From contig CALMST010000019.1 in NCBI GenBank assembly GCA_937872315.1, positions 1 to 59,919 of the forward strand: 59,919 nt of DNA, in the 5' to 3' direction. The position numbers and the translations under genes were made by a program. Shown here piece by piece: positions 25,396 through 34,501 of the stretch. Every line of letters begins with the position of its first letter. The stretch's first letter is position 1. The notes under the pieces were generated by a model. It saw only the letters and a list, made by a program, of their open reading frames with translations. It was not told the origin of the DNA and searched no databases. The DNA comes from an uncultured Ignavibacteria bacterium. Its GTDB lineage: Bacteria > Bacteroidota > Ignavibacteria > Tepidaquicellales > Tepidaquicellaceae.

Positions 25396-26352
25396 TTAAC
25401 TTAATAATGAATATGAGATCAGTAATTTATTGTCATCTTTCCATTGAATCCAGCCTTTACCTAAGAGTGTATAATTTTCATCATAAAGTTCAACAGACAT
25501 CCATTCATCCTGAATGAGTACAGGTTTCAGGAAATCATGTTTTATGTTTACTTCACCTGCATAGTCAAGAGGTTTGATCCTGATCTTTTGATCAGTATCC
25601 GGGAGCAGCTCGACAGAATTAACACTTAAAAGAAATTCCGGCCAGTACAGAATTTCTCCCGCGTACCTGTCAAGGAAGCTCATCTTTTGTATCCTGTCAT
25701 TAACTGACACTTCCACAAAATCTTTTCCGACAGATATCAGTTTCAGATAAAAAATATCATAATCGAGTTTATAATGTTCTGGTAATAACCAGGGCGGCGC
25801 ATATATGAGATCATAATTACTAATCTCAGTTTTCTTAAAAACTAAACTGTCATCAGGTGAATGTTCATATACAGGTTTATTAAGATTCTGCTCTCCATAA
25901 AAATACAAAACTTTTTTAGTAATAATATCCGGTTTAAAGAAACCAAGTCCCATTATATAGTCCGGTTCATCTTTAACCGGAGAATAGCCAGTATTATAAT
26001 TAGCAGTTAATATATTTGCTTTTTGATAAGATGTATCTGATCTGTTTTCATTTGAGCCATTCATTAAAAAAATCCGGAAAGTGATCGCAACAAGCAAAAC
26101 AACAAGAGCAATAGCAAGTATCCTGTTGGCTTTTTTTATTCTTGCCGGATCAGCCTTATAGCAAAAAATAAGCGCAGTCATCAGCGCGGCAATAGCGGCA
26201 TACACTCCATACATAAAGACTATTGCGCCTCCTGCCAGCCCCTGTCCTTTTGCTGCACCGGTGATCGCCGCAAATGACATACCCAGGATATCAAATACCA
26301 GAATTGCCAAAAGATACATAATCAGAGAAGGTGGTTGTAATAGTTGTTTCAT
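25396..26352 (-). CDS. Membrane protein of unknown function with extracytoplasmic beta-rich domain
   Basis: This 318-residue protein has three predicted transmembrane helices in the first ~105 residues (LIMYLLAILVFDILGMSF; GAIVFMYGVYAAIAALMTALIF; ILAIALVVLLVAITFRIFL). The remaining ~210 residues are soluble, acidic and rich in aromatic residues (DYIMGLGFFKPDIITKK, YDLIYAPPWLLPEHYKLDYD, LLGKGWIQWKDDNKLLI). I do not recognise the family. It lies 70 bases after proC on the same strand and may be in its operon, though nothing links it to proline synthesis. Confidence 0.6.
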   Translation of the reverse strand: MKQLLQPPSLIMYLLAILVFDILGMSFAAITGAAKGQGLAGGAIVFMYGVYAAIAALMTALIFCYKADPARIKKANRILAIALVVLLVAITFRIFLMNGSNENRSDTSYQKANILTANYNTGYSPVKDEPDYIMGLGFFKPDIITKKVLYFYGEQNLNKPVYEHSPDDSLVFKKTEISNYDLIYAPPWLLPEHYKLDYDIFYLKLISVGKDFVEVSVNDRIQKMSFLDRYAGEILYWPEFLLSVNSVELLPDTDQKIRIKPLDYAGEVNIKHDFLKPVLIQDEWMSVELYDENYTLLGKGWIQWKDDNKLLISYSLLS

Positions 26353-26422
26353 AATATATTTTCAGTTAATTAAAAAAAAAATCATAAATGACAGAAGTTC
26401 ACTTCCGGAGAAATTAATTTTC

Positions 26423-27217
26423 TCAAATCTTATTGATCTTATCAAATGAAGTTTTAATTCCTTTGATAAGAGAAGAGCTGAAGCCCTGATGTTCCATTTC
26501 ATTTAATCCGACAATAGTGCATCCCTGCGGCGTGGTAACTCTGTCTATAAGTTGTTCGGGATGAACTTTCTCTTCAAGTGACATTTTAGCAGCACCTTTT
26601 ACGGTTTGCGATGCAATTGCAAGAGAAGTGCCCGCATCGAATCCGATTTCAATACCCGCCTGCATTGCAGCTCTTATATAACGAAGTGCATAAGCAGTTC
26701 CGCAGGCACCAAGGATCGTTGCCCCATCCATTAATTTTTCTTCTACCTTAAGAGCAGTTCCGAGATATCCGAACAATTCCACTATCCGTGATCCGGCTTT
26801 CTTATATTTATCATGAAAAGAAATACAGGTAGCCGATTCTCCGAATTGCGCTGCAATGCTCGGCATTATTCTGACTACCGAATGAGCTTTTAATGTTTTC
26901 TTTTCAATTTCTTCCAAACTTAAAGCGCTGACAGCTGAAACGATGATCTTATTTTTTATGAAAGGCAGAATTTCCTGAATTACCGCATCAGCCTGATAAG
27001 GTTTTACAGCAAGTATAATAATATCGGCATTAGCTATTCCGTGTGTGTTATCTGATGAAAGAAATATGTTCAGTTCTTGCAGCTCTTTGATAAATTCTAT
27101 ATTCCGCCTTGTTACTGTCAGATTTGATTTCGGAGAATATTTTGCCAAACCTTTAGCCAGTGCAACTCCAAGATTGCCGCCTCCGATAATGTGAATATTT
27201 TTTATTTTAGTTTTCAT
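26423..27217 (-). CDS. proC: Pyrroline-5-carboxylate reductase
   Basis: This 264-residue enzyme makes the last step of proline synthesis, reducing pyrroline-5-carboxylate with NAD(P)H. The Rossmann motif is IHIIGGGNLGVALAKGL at the N-terminus; IILAVKPYQADAVI and VVRIMPSIAAQFGESATC follow. The C-terminal family signature is clear: GACGTAYALRYIRAAMQAGIEIGF and TTPQGCTIVGLNEME. The length is typical. It is a plain housekeeping gene whose start (ATG at 27217) fits the family. Confidence 0.93.
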   Translation of the reverse strand: MKTKIKNIHIIGGGNLGVALAKGLAKYSPKSNLTVTRRNIEFIKELQELNIFLSSDNTHGIANADIIILAVKPYQADAVIQEILPFIKNKIIVSAVSALSLEEIEKKTLKAHSVVRIMPSIAAQFGESATCISFHDKYKKAGSRIVELFGYLGTALKVEEKLMDGATILGACGTAYALRYIRAAMQAGIEIGFDAGTSLAIASQTVKGAAKMSLEEKVHPEQLIDRVTTPQGCTIVGLNEMEHQGFSSSLIKGIKTSFDKINKI

Positions 27218-27310
27218 TTTTAATTTAATGTTTTCTGTTTAGTAAGCCTTTTAATATTTAAAATTCAAAATAGACTTATCAATTTTAATCCGGGAAAAAT
27301 AATTCCGGTC

Positions 27311-27790
27311 TTATTTCCAGTTTTCATTTGCTTTTTCAATTCCTGCCTTACCTTCCTTTAGCCATTCATTTTTAATATCAGGTTCAGCGCAAAGATAAAG
27401 TTTGCCGTCAATTATGTCAAAAGTTTCAGGGTCTGAATCTGCTGAGAAACCTTTACTAACTGCAAAGCTGCAATAGCCACCATACTGAGGTAAATACTTA
27501 TCAGGATCACTTTTAAAGAGATCAAGATTTTCCTGAGAAGTAAAATACCAGGTTGCATTATTATATCCGAATGTAAAATTACTATTCCCTTTGACCGCTT
27601 TGAGTTCAGTAAAATATGCGACAGGGTCATATCCGTGTATTGCTTCACCGGACACAATTCCTTTATTCACTTTACCGTGCAGACCCCAGGATAAAGGGAA
27701 AATATGATTGTAAAAAGCAAATGCTATAAGAATTAATACTATTATTCCGAGTATTGCGGAAATTCTGTTTAATAATTTCTTTGATCTCAT
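27311..27790 (-). CDS. Membrane-anchored YHS-domain protein
   Basis: This 159-residue protein has one N-terminal transmembrane helix (ISAILGIIVLILIAFAFYNHIF), probably an uncleaved anchor, then a YHS domain: IHGYDPVAYFTELKAVKG, TWYFTSQENLDLFKSDPDKYLPQYGGYCSFAVSKG (split here by reading order: TSQENLDLFKSDPDKY and YGGYCSFAVSKG). The domain is a small metal- or ligand-linked fold found in copper and heavy-metal transporters and in many stand-alone periplasmic proteins. The Cys in GGYCSFAV is the conserved one. Function unknown; metal binding is possible. Confidence 0.8.
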   Translation of the reverse strand: MRSKKLLNRISAILGIIVLILIAFAFYNHIFPLSWGLHGKVNKGIVSGEAIHGYDPVAYFTELKAVKGNSNFTFGYNNATWYFTSQENLDLFKSDPDKYLPQYGGYCSFAVSKGFSADSDPETFDIIDGKLYLCAEPDIKNEWLKEGKAGIEKANENWK

Positions 27791-28258
27791 TTATTTTAAA
27801 ATGTATAATAGTTATTGCAAGAATTTAAAAGAACCTGAAAATTTGAGGCGGATGAAGTCCTGCCGGTTTCAAGTTTTGTCTGATAAAAGGAAACAATATT
27901 CATAACTAAGATCAAAGCATGACCATAAACTTTCCCTGAAAAATTTTCACAAACTGTTTCTTTACAGACTTAAACCATCTTAGATCATGTCCAGGTTTTA
28001 AAGTGAACAATATAATCAATTCAGTATTACATTCAGTTTAAGTAATTAAAAAAGTAAGCGGGTTTGCCGGGATGATCATATTATTAAAATCTTTTTTAAA
28101 TTTATGCAATGATTTGTAAAATAAAAATCTAAATTTAGGATTAAACCATGGTTAAAGATTCAATTTGGCTATCAAAAATAAAAACTCCGAAACCATAGTT
28201 AATCATACATATGATTCCGGAATTTAATAACTGAACAGTCAGTATTTCTACTGAGGTT
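27791..28258. other. Gene-free A/T-rich region downstream of the M1 peptidase gene
   Basis: 468 bases between two minus-strand genes. It contains an imperfect direct repeat (aaaccatggttaa at 28143-28155; aaaccatagttaa at 28190-28202) and a weak hairpin near 28205-28220 that may help end the peptidase transcript. No reading frame of note and no RNA gene recognised. The promoter of the YHS gene should lie at its left end. Confidence 0.4.
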
Positions 28259-30286
28259 TTATTTTATCAGCAGCATCTTTTTTTCAGACCTGAAAAGATC
28301 AGAGCCGCTGGTTGCAATTAATTTATAAAAATATACACCTCCCGGTAAATTAGCTGCATTAAATTCAGTTTTATATGAACCAGCATTCTGATTTTTATCA
28401 ACAAGTTTTAAAATTTCCTTTCCCTGCACATTATAAACATTCAAAGTAACATAACTATTTGACGGAATATTATATTCAATAACTGTAGAAGGATTGAAGG
28501 GGTTAGGATAATTTTGTTTTAATTCGAACTCAGCAGGTATAAGTTCACCGGTATTTTCAGCTGAAAGAATAATAGAAGCCTGTTTAAGTACAATATCAGC
28601 ATTAGGGTCAAAGACAACAGAAGTTGGCTGTAAAGAAAAATTCCAAATGAATGTCTGATTATTTACATCATTCATTACTCTTATTATTGTATCAGAACCA
28701 CCTGTAAAATTTATCTTTACTTCAACTGGCATTTTAAAAAACACTGTATTTGTCTGAATTTGTTTAGCAGTAAAATGAACATCCCAAGATGATCCTGAAC
28801 CTGTGAAGTAATACGAATTTGAATAAACGGGATGATTTGGATTATAAATCCATTCATTAAAAAACCAGTTTAGATCCTGACCTGTCACTTCATTAACTTT
28901 AGTTATAAAATCAGCTGTTACTGCATTTTTAAATTTGAATTTAGCGGTATCAGAGGCATAACCTCTGAGCGTATTAAAAAATAAAGCTGAATCCTGCAAT
29001 ACATATCTAAGCATATGAAGAACACATGAACCTTTATAATATGTCATAGCAGTGTTAAATAATGTTCCCTGGGAGGGAGTTATTACAGCCCATTCCGGAT
29101 TATAAATTGACCAACCGGGATTACTGCCAAGATAGCCGTTTGCATCACCGTTAATAGAAGATTTGTAAGATGAATATCCATTGGTGGTTTCTTTCCACAA
29201 AGCTTCACAATAAGTGGCAAAACCCTCATTAAGCCATATATCTGCCCAGGTTCCCGGAGAGATCATATCACCAAACCACTGATGTCCGAATTCATGAGCA
29301 ACTACATTCTCGTTCCAGTAATTTGGACCAAGAATCGTAAGCGATTGATTTTCCATGCCGCCCCATGAGAATAAGTTATTGGCAGTTGCAAAGCCATTTT
29401 TTTCAAAAGGATGTTCACAGAAGATCTTAGAAAATCTTGTCATCATAGCAGGCATCTTTGATTTAATGTTAGCCAGACCGGATTCACCCGAATTCCAGTA
29501 AAACCTAATCGGAATTGTGTCATTAGGATCTGATAATTTCTGCCAGTAAACAACATCCAGATTATAATTCACTTTTCCGATCATAGTCATAAGATAAGAA
29601 GCGATCGGATCTCTGCTGATCCAGTGATAATATATTGCACCGCCCGAGACTACGGAATCAGCAAGTCTTCCGTTAGATCCAAGCAAAACGCTGGTCGGTA
29701 CTCTTGCAGTCAGATCCAGGGTAGCTTTATCAGAAGGTCTGTCCCAGCATGGAAACCAGCAGCGGGCTCCTTCAGGTTCGCAGTCCGTAAAGACCATTCC
29801 TGATCCGGCATAGAAACCGTTATCGGTGACATTATTGTGCCTGTAAAAAATTTTTAGAACCAGAGATTCTCCTGGATTATAAAGTCTGTCAAGAACAATG
29901 TTAAGCAAGTCTCCTGTATGAGAATATACAAGAGGCAAATTATTTTTTAAAACTGAATCAATAACCATTGAACTGTTCTTTGCATTCAGTGATATTGAGT
30001 TCAATGATGAATCTATATTCAGACTTATTTCATTTGATGCCGTGAATGATCTTGGATAAGGAGAGATAAAGCAGTTATAAATATCCAGCTCAAGCTTATA
30101 ATTCAAAACATCAAAGGAATGTTTTGGTGAATTAGGAGAATCCTGTCCGTTTATATGCAAAGTATTCTTCCCGTTCAGTTTTTTTTCTGAACAAAGTTCT
30201 GCTCCTGTTTTCTCCATCATTTGAGCAAATATGTAACCACTTGTAAATTGTAACAAAATAATTAATACTATTGATAGTCTTTTCAT
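28259..30286 (-). CDS. Secreted M1-family metallopeptidase with T9SS type A sorting domain
   Basis: This 675-residue protein has a signal peptide (MKRLSIVLIILLQFTSGYIF, Gln22 next). It contains an M1 aminopeptidase-like core: N-terminal beta domain to ~240, substrate-binding GGMEN (309-313, the GxMEN motif), zinc site HEFGH (331-335) and third ligand Glu354 in WLNEGFAT. The catalytic domain is short because the usual large helical C-terminal domain of M1 enzymes is missing. The last ~85 residues are a T9SS sorting tail (LKQNYPNPFNPSTVIEY, then GKEILKLVDK, ending in KMLLIK). So it is an extracellular or surface zinc peptidase, probably for peptide nutrition. Known T9SS-bearing M1 enzymes are common in this lineage. 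Confidence 0.88.
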   Translation of the reverse strand: MKRLSIVLIILLQFTSGYIFAQMMEKTGAELCSEKKLNGKNTLHINGQDSPNSPKHSFDVLNYKLELDIYNCFISPYPRSFTASNEISLNIDSSLNSISLNAKNSSMVIDSVLKNNLPLVYSHTGDLLNIVLDRLYNPGESLVLKIFYRHNNVTDNGFYAGSGMVFTDCEPEGARCWFPCWDRPSDKATLDLTARVPTSVLLGSNGRLADSVVSGGAIYYHWISRDPIASYLMTMIGKVNYNLDVVYWQKLSDPNDTIPIRFYWNSGESGLANIKSKMPAMMTRFSKIFCEHPFEKNGFATANNLFSWGGMENQSLTILGPNYWNENVVAHEFGHQWFGDMISPGTWADIWLNEGFATYCEALWKETTNGYSSYKSSINGDANGYLGSNPGWSIYNPEWAVITPSQGTLFNTAMTYYKGSCVLHMLRYVLQDSALFFNTLRGYASDTAKFKFKNAVTADFITKVNEVTGQDLNWFFNEWIYNPNHPVYSNSYYFTGSGSSWDVHFTAKQIQTNTVFFKMPVEVKINFTGGSDTIIRVMNDVNNQTFIWNFSLQPTSVVFDPNADIVLKQASIILSAENTGELIPAEFELKQNYPNPFNPSTVIEYNIPSNSYVTLNVYNVQGKEILKLVDKNQNAGSYKTEFNAANLPGGVYFYKLIATSGSDLFRSEKKMLLIK

Positions 30287-30539
30287 TTTGATGTTTTTAA
30301 TAATTGATTTAAACCTTTTTGAAATAGGATTAAATAAATTTACTGCAATTTTTATACCTTAGAATTTGAATTATAGAATAAAATCCCTTTATTTTCGATA
30401 AAATTTTTATTTAAAGTGTATATTTTCTACACAGATTAAATTAATGATGACATAATACACATTTATTTTTATTATTACCAAAACTGAAAGTAACAAGATA
30501 TTGAATATTTTATAAAACAATCTGAGCAGAAACAGCAGA

Positions 30540-31610
30540 TCAGTTTACAATCTTTTCTATATAATTAGAATTCATTAATCCCAGAACCCCCATATACTTT
30601 AGATCAAAAGACATCATATCTCCTGTTTTATATCCTTTCTTATTTTTACCAAGATCAACTACAAGCATATCAGAACTTGCTTCTATTATCCTGACTGAAT
30701 CATCTTCAGGGATCAGATAATCAGGGTTTAAATCAAGTAAACCAACATCAAGTATTGCTCTGTAAGAAGTCTTTCCTTCATCTTCAGGATTGAATTCAGG
30801 AATACGACCGGCTACATTTTCTATCTGATCACCTGAGGGTAAAACCGGTTTTATATTTAGCTCGATAATTTCAGGATAAAATTTAAATACATCTGTTTCC
30901 ATTCCTCTGAAAGGTTTTCCTGTAAACAGATTATTTCCAAAAAATAGGGCTTCCCCGATCCTGAAATGGTTAACGTCTCTGGGGATTTTCTTATCCAGCA
31001 AAAGCGGAAGAGTAACACTTGTACCGCCTGAAATCCATGGGATCTTTCTGTGAAAAATTACTTCAATAAGTTTTTTATACAAACAAAGCTGAATAAGTTT
31101 TTCCTGATTTGGCAGGATACCATTCAAACAATTAAAATTGGTACCAATTCCGATAATCCCGATATTAGGAAGTAAAAAAACTTTTTTATAAAATTCCGCA
31201 AGCTGATCTCCCATGATCCCTTCTCTGAGATCACCCATTTCGATCATAATAATTATCTTATGAAATTTCTGCTGACGGCAGGCTTCATCGCTCAGAAGTT
31301 TTATTGTAGAGTATTCCGTATTGAAACTGACATCAGCATATTTTATTACATTATGTATGCTCCGTTTCGCAGGCGGTTTTATGTATACAGTTTGAATTTC
31401 AGGATTTAAAGATTTAATGGTTTTTATATTTCCGATTCTCGTGTCATGCATTTGACTGACACCTAACTTAAGTAATTCGTTCAGAAACAATTTGTTACCG
31501 CATAATAGCTTTGTTACTACTCCCCATTCAATATTATTTCTTGAAAAGATTTTTTCCAGATGCAGATAATTATGTTTGAGTTTACCCGGATTAAGACTTA
31601 ATACTGCCAT
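30540..31610 (-). CDS. Alanine/ornithine racemase-family PLP-dependent enzyme
   Basis: This 356-residue protein has the fold-type III PLP racemase architecture. The PLP lysine is Lys34 in WGVVTKLLCGN; the conserved MHDTRIGNIKTI, IMIEMGDLREGI and PWISGGTSVTLPLL segments and the RIGEALFFG motif mark the YhfX/ornithine-racemase type (COG3457), not the classic alanine racemase. Characterised members racemise ornithine or other basic amino acids in clostridia; the specificity here cannot be read from sequence. It is the last gene of a three-gene tight run: it starts 6 bases after alr ends, on the same strand. Confidence 0.8.
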   Translation of the reverse strand: MAVLSLNPGKLKHNYLHLEKIFSRNNIEWGVVTKLLCGNKLFLNELLKLGVSQMHDTRIGNIKTIKSLNPEIQTVYIKPPAKRSIHNVIKYADVSFNTEYSTIKLLSDEACRQQKFHKIIIMIEMGDLREGIMGDQLAEFYKKVFLLPNIGIIGIGTNFNCLNGILPNQEKLIQLCLYKKLIEVIFHRKIPWISGGTSVTLPLLLDKKIPRDVNHFRIGEALFFGNNLFTGKPFRGMETDVFKFYPEIIELNIKPVLPSGDQIENVAGRIPEFNPEDEGKTSYRAILDVGLLDLNPDYLIPEDDSVRIIEASSDMLVVDLGKNKKGYKTGDMMSFDLKYMGVLGLMNSNYIEKIVN

Positions 31611-31616
31611 ATCATT

Positions 31617-32768
31617 TTATTTTACTACAATTCTTGGAATGTTGATATGCAACCTGGTCAGTAACTCATAGTTAAGCTGATTACTTTGTTCACTAAACGA
31701 AGATACGGTAATCGCTTTTCCGTTTTGTTTTCCAATAAGAACTACTTCATCACCTTTGTTTACATTCTCTATTCCGGTAACATCAACTGATAAACTATTC
31801 ATGTTCACCGTTCCAATTACAGGTGCTATTTTTCCATTAATCAATACCGATCCTACGTTACTTAAATTTCTGCTGAATCCATGTGAATAACCAACCGGAA
31901 TCACGGCAATTTTAGTATTTTTATTTGCCAGATAAGCTGTACCATATCCTATAAAACAACCTTTTTTTACTTCTTTAACTGACATTACTTTTGATGTCCA
32001 TCGAATAATTCTTTTTAACATAACCGGTAAATTATCTTTTTCGCCTGTACATAACACATGTGTTTCTTTATTCGGCCAGTATCCATATTGTAATATTCCG
32101 ATTCTCACCATATTTTTCTGAGTTTCAGGATAATTGAGTAAAGCTGCTGAGCAAGTTGAATGCTGATAAACTGATCTCAGACCCTCATCTTCAAACATTT
32201 TCAGGGTTAATTCAAAATTATTGATCTGATTAGAAACTCTGAAATGATTTGCCCTGCTTTCTGCACCTGCAAAATGAGTAAAGACACCCTGTAAAATAAC
32301 ATGTTCACCGTTCTTTCTGAACCATTTAAATAATTTCGGAAAATCAGTGTGTGCAAATCCCGTCCTTCTCATGCCTGTTTCTATCTCTATATGGATCTTA
32401 GATCTGATATTCATTTTTTTTGAATAATCCTTAGCAATCTCAAGTCTTTCAAAATCGAATACAGAAAATTCAATATTATTTCTAATGGTCCATTCTATTG
32501 CTTCATTTTCGATTGCACCCATAATGAATAATTCAGGAATATTATACAATTGTTTTTTCAGCAAAAAAGCTTCCTCAGCCGAATACAAAGCAAAATAATC
32601 TATTCCTTCGTCCATTGCCATTTGTACAAATTGTGATACCCCGTGACCATATGCATTACCCTTGACTACACTGCAGTAACGGACACCCGGCTTTAATTTT
32701 TTCTTAATGAATCTTAGGTTGTACTGCAAAGCCGATGCACTAAGTTCAATAATGGAGGTATCAAACAT
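31617..32768 (-). CDS. alr: Alanine racemase
   Basis: This 383-residue enzyme makes D-alanine for peptidoglycan. The PLP-binding lysine is Lys36 in YCSVVKGNAYGHG; the second catalytic residue, Tyr275, sits in IGYGTAYLA-like context (IGYGTAYL). IEIETGMRRTGF, RIGILQYGYWP and VIGTVNMNSLSVDVT are family signatures. Its start overlaps the end of the M20 gene by 8 bases, so translation is coupled, and the second racemase gene follows after 6 bases. The linkage with an acyl-amino-acid hydrolase and a second racemase suggests broader D-amino-acid metabolism, or that this is a catabolic or extra alanine racemase, not necessarily the only one. Confidence 0.9.
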   Translation of the reverse strand: MFDTSIIELSASALQYNLRFIKKKLKPGVRYCSVVKGNAYGHGVSQFVQMAMDEGIDYFALYSAEEAFLLKKQLYNIPELFIMGAIENEAIEWTIRNNIEFSVFDFERLEIAKDYSKKMNIRSKIHIEIETGMRRTGFAHTDFPKLFKWFRKNGEHVILQGVFTHFAGAESRANHFRVSNQINNFELTLKMFEDEGLRSVYQHSTCSAALLNYPETQKNMVRIGILQYGYWPNKETHVLCTGEKDNLPVMLKRIIRWTSKVMSVKEVKKGCFIGYGTAYLANKNTKIAVIPVGYSHGFSRNLSNVGSVLINGKIAPVIGTVNMNSLSVDVTGIENVNKGDEVVLIGKQNGKAITVSSFSEQSNQLNYELLTRLHINIPRIVVK

Positions 32769-33906
32769 ATATGGTTAATTGGTTAATAATATTTGTAAAT
32801 ATTTTCACACCTGTTTCAATAAGTTCATCAGGAAAATCATAATCAGGATTATGAAGAGCCGGAATATTTTCACCTGCTCCGAGACCAAACATACAGCCTT
32901 TAAAACGTGAAGTAAATAATCCGAAATCCTCACCCCATTTAAAAGGATATTTTTTTTCAGTGACAGTAAACCCTGAATTACTTCCTGCTATTCTTACAAT
33001 ATCAACAGCTTCTGTGTTATTATTACTTGCATAAAAAGTCTGAAGATATTTTAACTCAATTTTTAATCCATGTTTATCAGCAATACTTTTACTGATTTTT
33101 TCAATTTGATCTTCAAAACTTCGTAAAATATCATCATTCCAGGATCTTAAAGTAAAATGCACAGTTGCCTTTCCGGGAGAAATTCCATAAGCTTTTTCAC
33201 CAAGTTCTGCATAGACAGGTGTAACAATCATCATATCATCCCGTTCAGGTTTATTATTATTTTTTGAAATACATTCCCGAAGTATCTCAGAAACTGCAAG
33301 TGCAGGATTGTTTCCCTGTTCCGGTTCAGCAGCATGTGACTCTTTACCATAAAGATCTATAATTAAGCTGTTTACAGAAGCTGTGAATAAATCATCTTTA
33401 ACTATAATTTCATTTAATTTATATCCGGGCAGGTTGTGTAATGCAAATATGAAATCCGGTTTAATATCCGAAAATTTTTTATCTTCTAATATCGCCTTAG
33501 CCCCCATACCTATTTCTTCAGATGATTGAAAAAGTAATCTTATCTTTCCTTTAAGAGGACTATGAATTTTAAGATACTGCGCAACTCCGCATAAGATTGC
33601 TGAATGTCCGTCATGGCCACATTTATGAGAAACATTCCTGTATTGGGATCTGTATTGAAATGTATTCAATTCTTCAATAGGTAAAGCATCGAGTTCAGAA
33701 CGAAAAATTATCTCCTTTCCGGAATGTCCTGAGTCCCAGGTTGCGATAATGCCATACCCTCCGACGCCGGATAATAATTCTGTTGGATTGCAGTTTGATA
33801 AGAATTCCCTGATTGACCGGGAAGTAATTTTTTCGTTATCTGATAATTCAGGAATTGAATGCAGGTGTTTTCTGAAATTTACAAGCTGATTGAAATTTAT
33901 TGTCAT
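32761..33906 (-). CDS. M20-family amidohydrolase (N-acyl-amino-acid / hippurate hydrolase type)
   Basis: This 381-residue zinc hydrolase matches the M20D family: FRKHLHSIPELS at the start, RSELDALPIEE, KCGHDGHSA (metal ligands), LFQSSEEIGMGAK (catalytic Glu-Glu pair), FALHNLPG (metal His), SHAAEPEQGNNPA, and the C-terminal ALHNPDYDFPDE. Members remove acyl groups from amino acids or split aromatic amides, releasing free amino acids. The downstream gene alr overlaps by 8 bases, so the product amino acid may be passed to racemases. The upstream neighbour (GNAT) is separated by 155 bases containing the inverted-repeat element. Confidence 0.87.
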   Translation of the reverse strand: MTINFNQLVNFRKHLHSIPELSDNEKITSRSIREFLSNCNPTELLSGVGGYGIIATWDSGHSGKEIIFRSELDALPIEELNTFQYRSQYRNVSHKCGHDGHSAILCGVAQYLKIHSPLKGKIRLLFQSSEEIGMGAKAILEDKKFSDIKPDFIFALHNLPGYKLNEIIVKDDLFTASVNSLIIDLYGKESHAAEPEQGNNPALAVSEILRECISKNNNKPERDDMMIVTPVYAELGEKAYGISPGKATVHFTLRSWNDDILRSFEDQIEKISKSIADKHGLKIELKYLQTFYASNNNTEAVDIVRIAGSNSGFTVTEKKYPFKWGEDFGLFTSRFKGCMFGLGAGENIPALHNPDYDFPDELIETGVKIFTNIINQLTIYV

Positions 33907-33937
33907 AAGCTATTAATTACAACATTTTCTTTTATAC

Positions 33938-34034
33938 ACGTGTGGCACATTTCTGTTTTAAACAGAGTCAACATAAATAAATTCTTTCATTTTAAAATAA
34001 TGATTTCTTTTCATAAAAAAAATGTGCCACACGT
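33938..34034. repeat. 97-nt inverted-repeat element (MITE-like or attenuator)
   Basis: A 15-base perfect inverted repeat (acgtgtggcacattt at 33938-33952; aaatgtgccacacgt at 34020-34034) brackets 67 bases. A small palindrome (ctgttttaaacag, 33953-33965) adjoins the left arm. The arms are far more G+C-rich than the A/T-rich interior and flanks. It sits between the GNAT and M20 genes, both on the minus strand. It could be a miniature transposable element or a regulatory stem. Confidence 0.6.
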
Positions 34035-34061
34035 ATAGTCAAAAGAATTCCTTCAATCAAA

Positions 34062-34499
34062 TCATTCAGCCTGATACCTCATCTCAAGATACTTATTTGT
34101 AAATCCTAATTTCTCATAAAGAAATTTAGCGGGATTATCAGGTTCTACATGCAATGCTATTCCGCCCCTGGTCTTTGGCATTACTTCCAGCATCAGTTTT
34201 TTTCCAATTCCTTTTCCACGATGATTTCGGTGAATAGCAATATAGACGAGTATATTAGATGGAATATATCCTTCCATTCCTGTCTCATTTAAAACTACTG
34301 AACCTATGATCTCTTCATTTTCAATACAGAGTATTATCATACCGCCTTTCTCAGGATTTAATGAAAATTTTATCGCCTTAAGAATAAATTCCTTCTTATC
34401 TCCAAACTGGTCCAGATTCTCAAATAAAAAATCAGCAATTTTTTCATTGCTAAATTTTTCATTTTCACCGCTTTTTGGATCAATGTGTATATATGTCAT
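34062..34499 (-). CDS. GNAT-family N-acetyltransferase
   Basis: This 145-residue protein has the GNAT fold: ENEEIIGSVVL, ILVYIAIHRNHRGKGIGKKLM (the acetyl-CoA loop R-x-x-G-x-G), and LHVEPDNPAKFLYEKLGF near the C-terminus. The substrate is unknown. It begins 2 bases after the stop codon of the symporter gene, so both are one transcript. In this setting, next to an acyl-amino-acid hydrolase and two racemases, an amino-acid acetyltransferase is a reasonable guess, but no sequence motif proves it. Confidence 0.83.
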   Translation of the reverse strand: MTYIHIDPKSGENEKFSNEKIADFLFENLDQFGDKKEFILKAIKFSLNPEKGGMIILCIENEEIIGSVVLNETGMEGYIPSNILVYIAIHRNHRGKGIGKKLMLEVMPKTRGGIALHVEPDNPAKFLYEKLGFTNKYLEMRYQAE

Positions 34500-34501
34500 A
34501 T

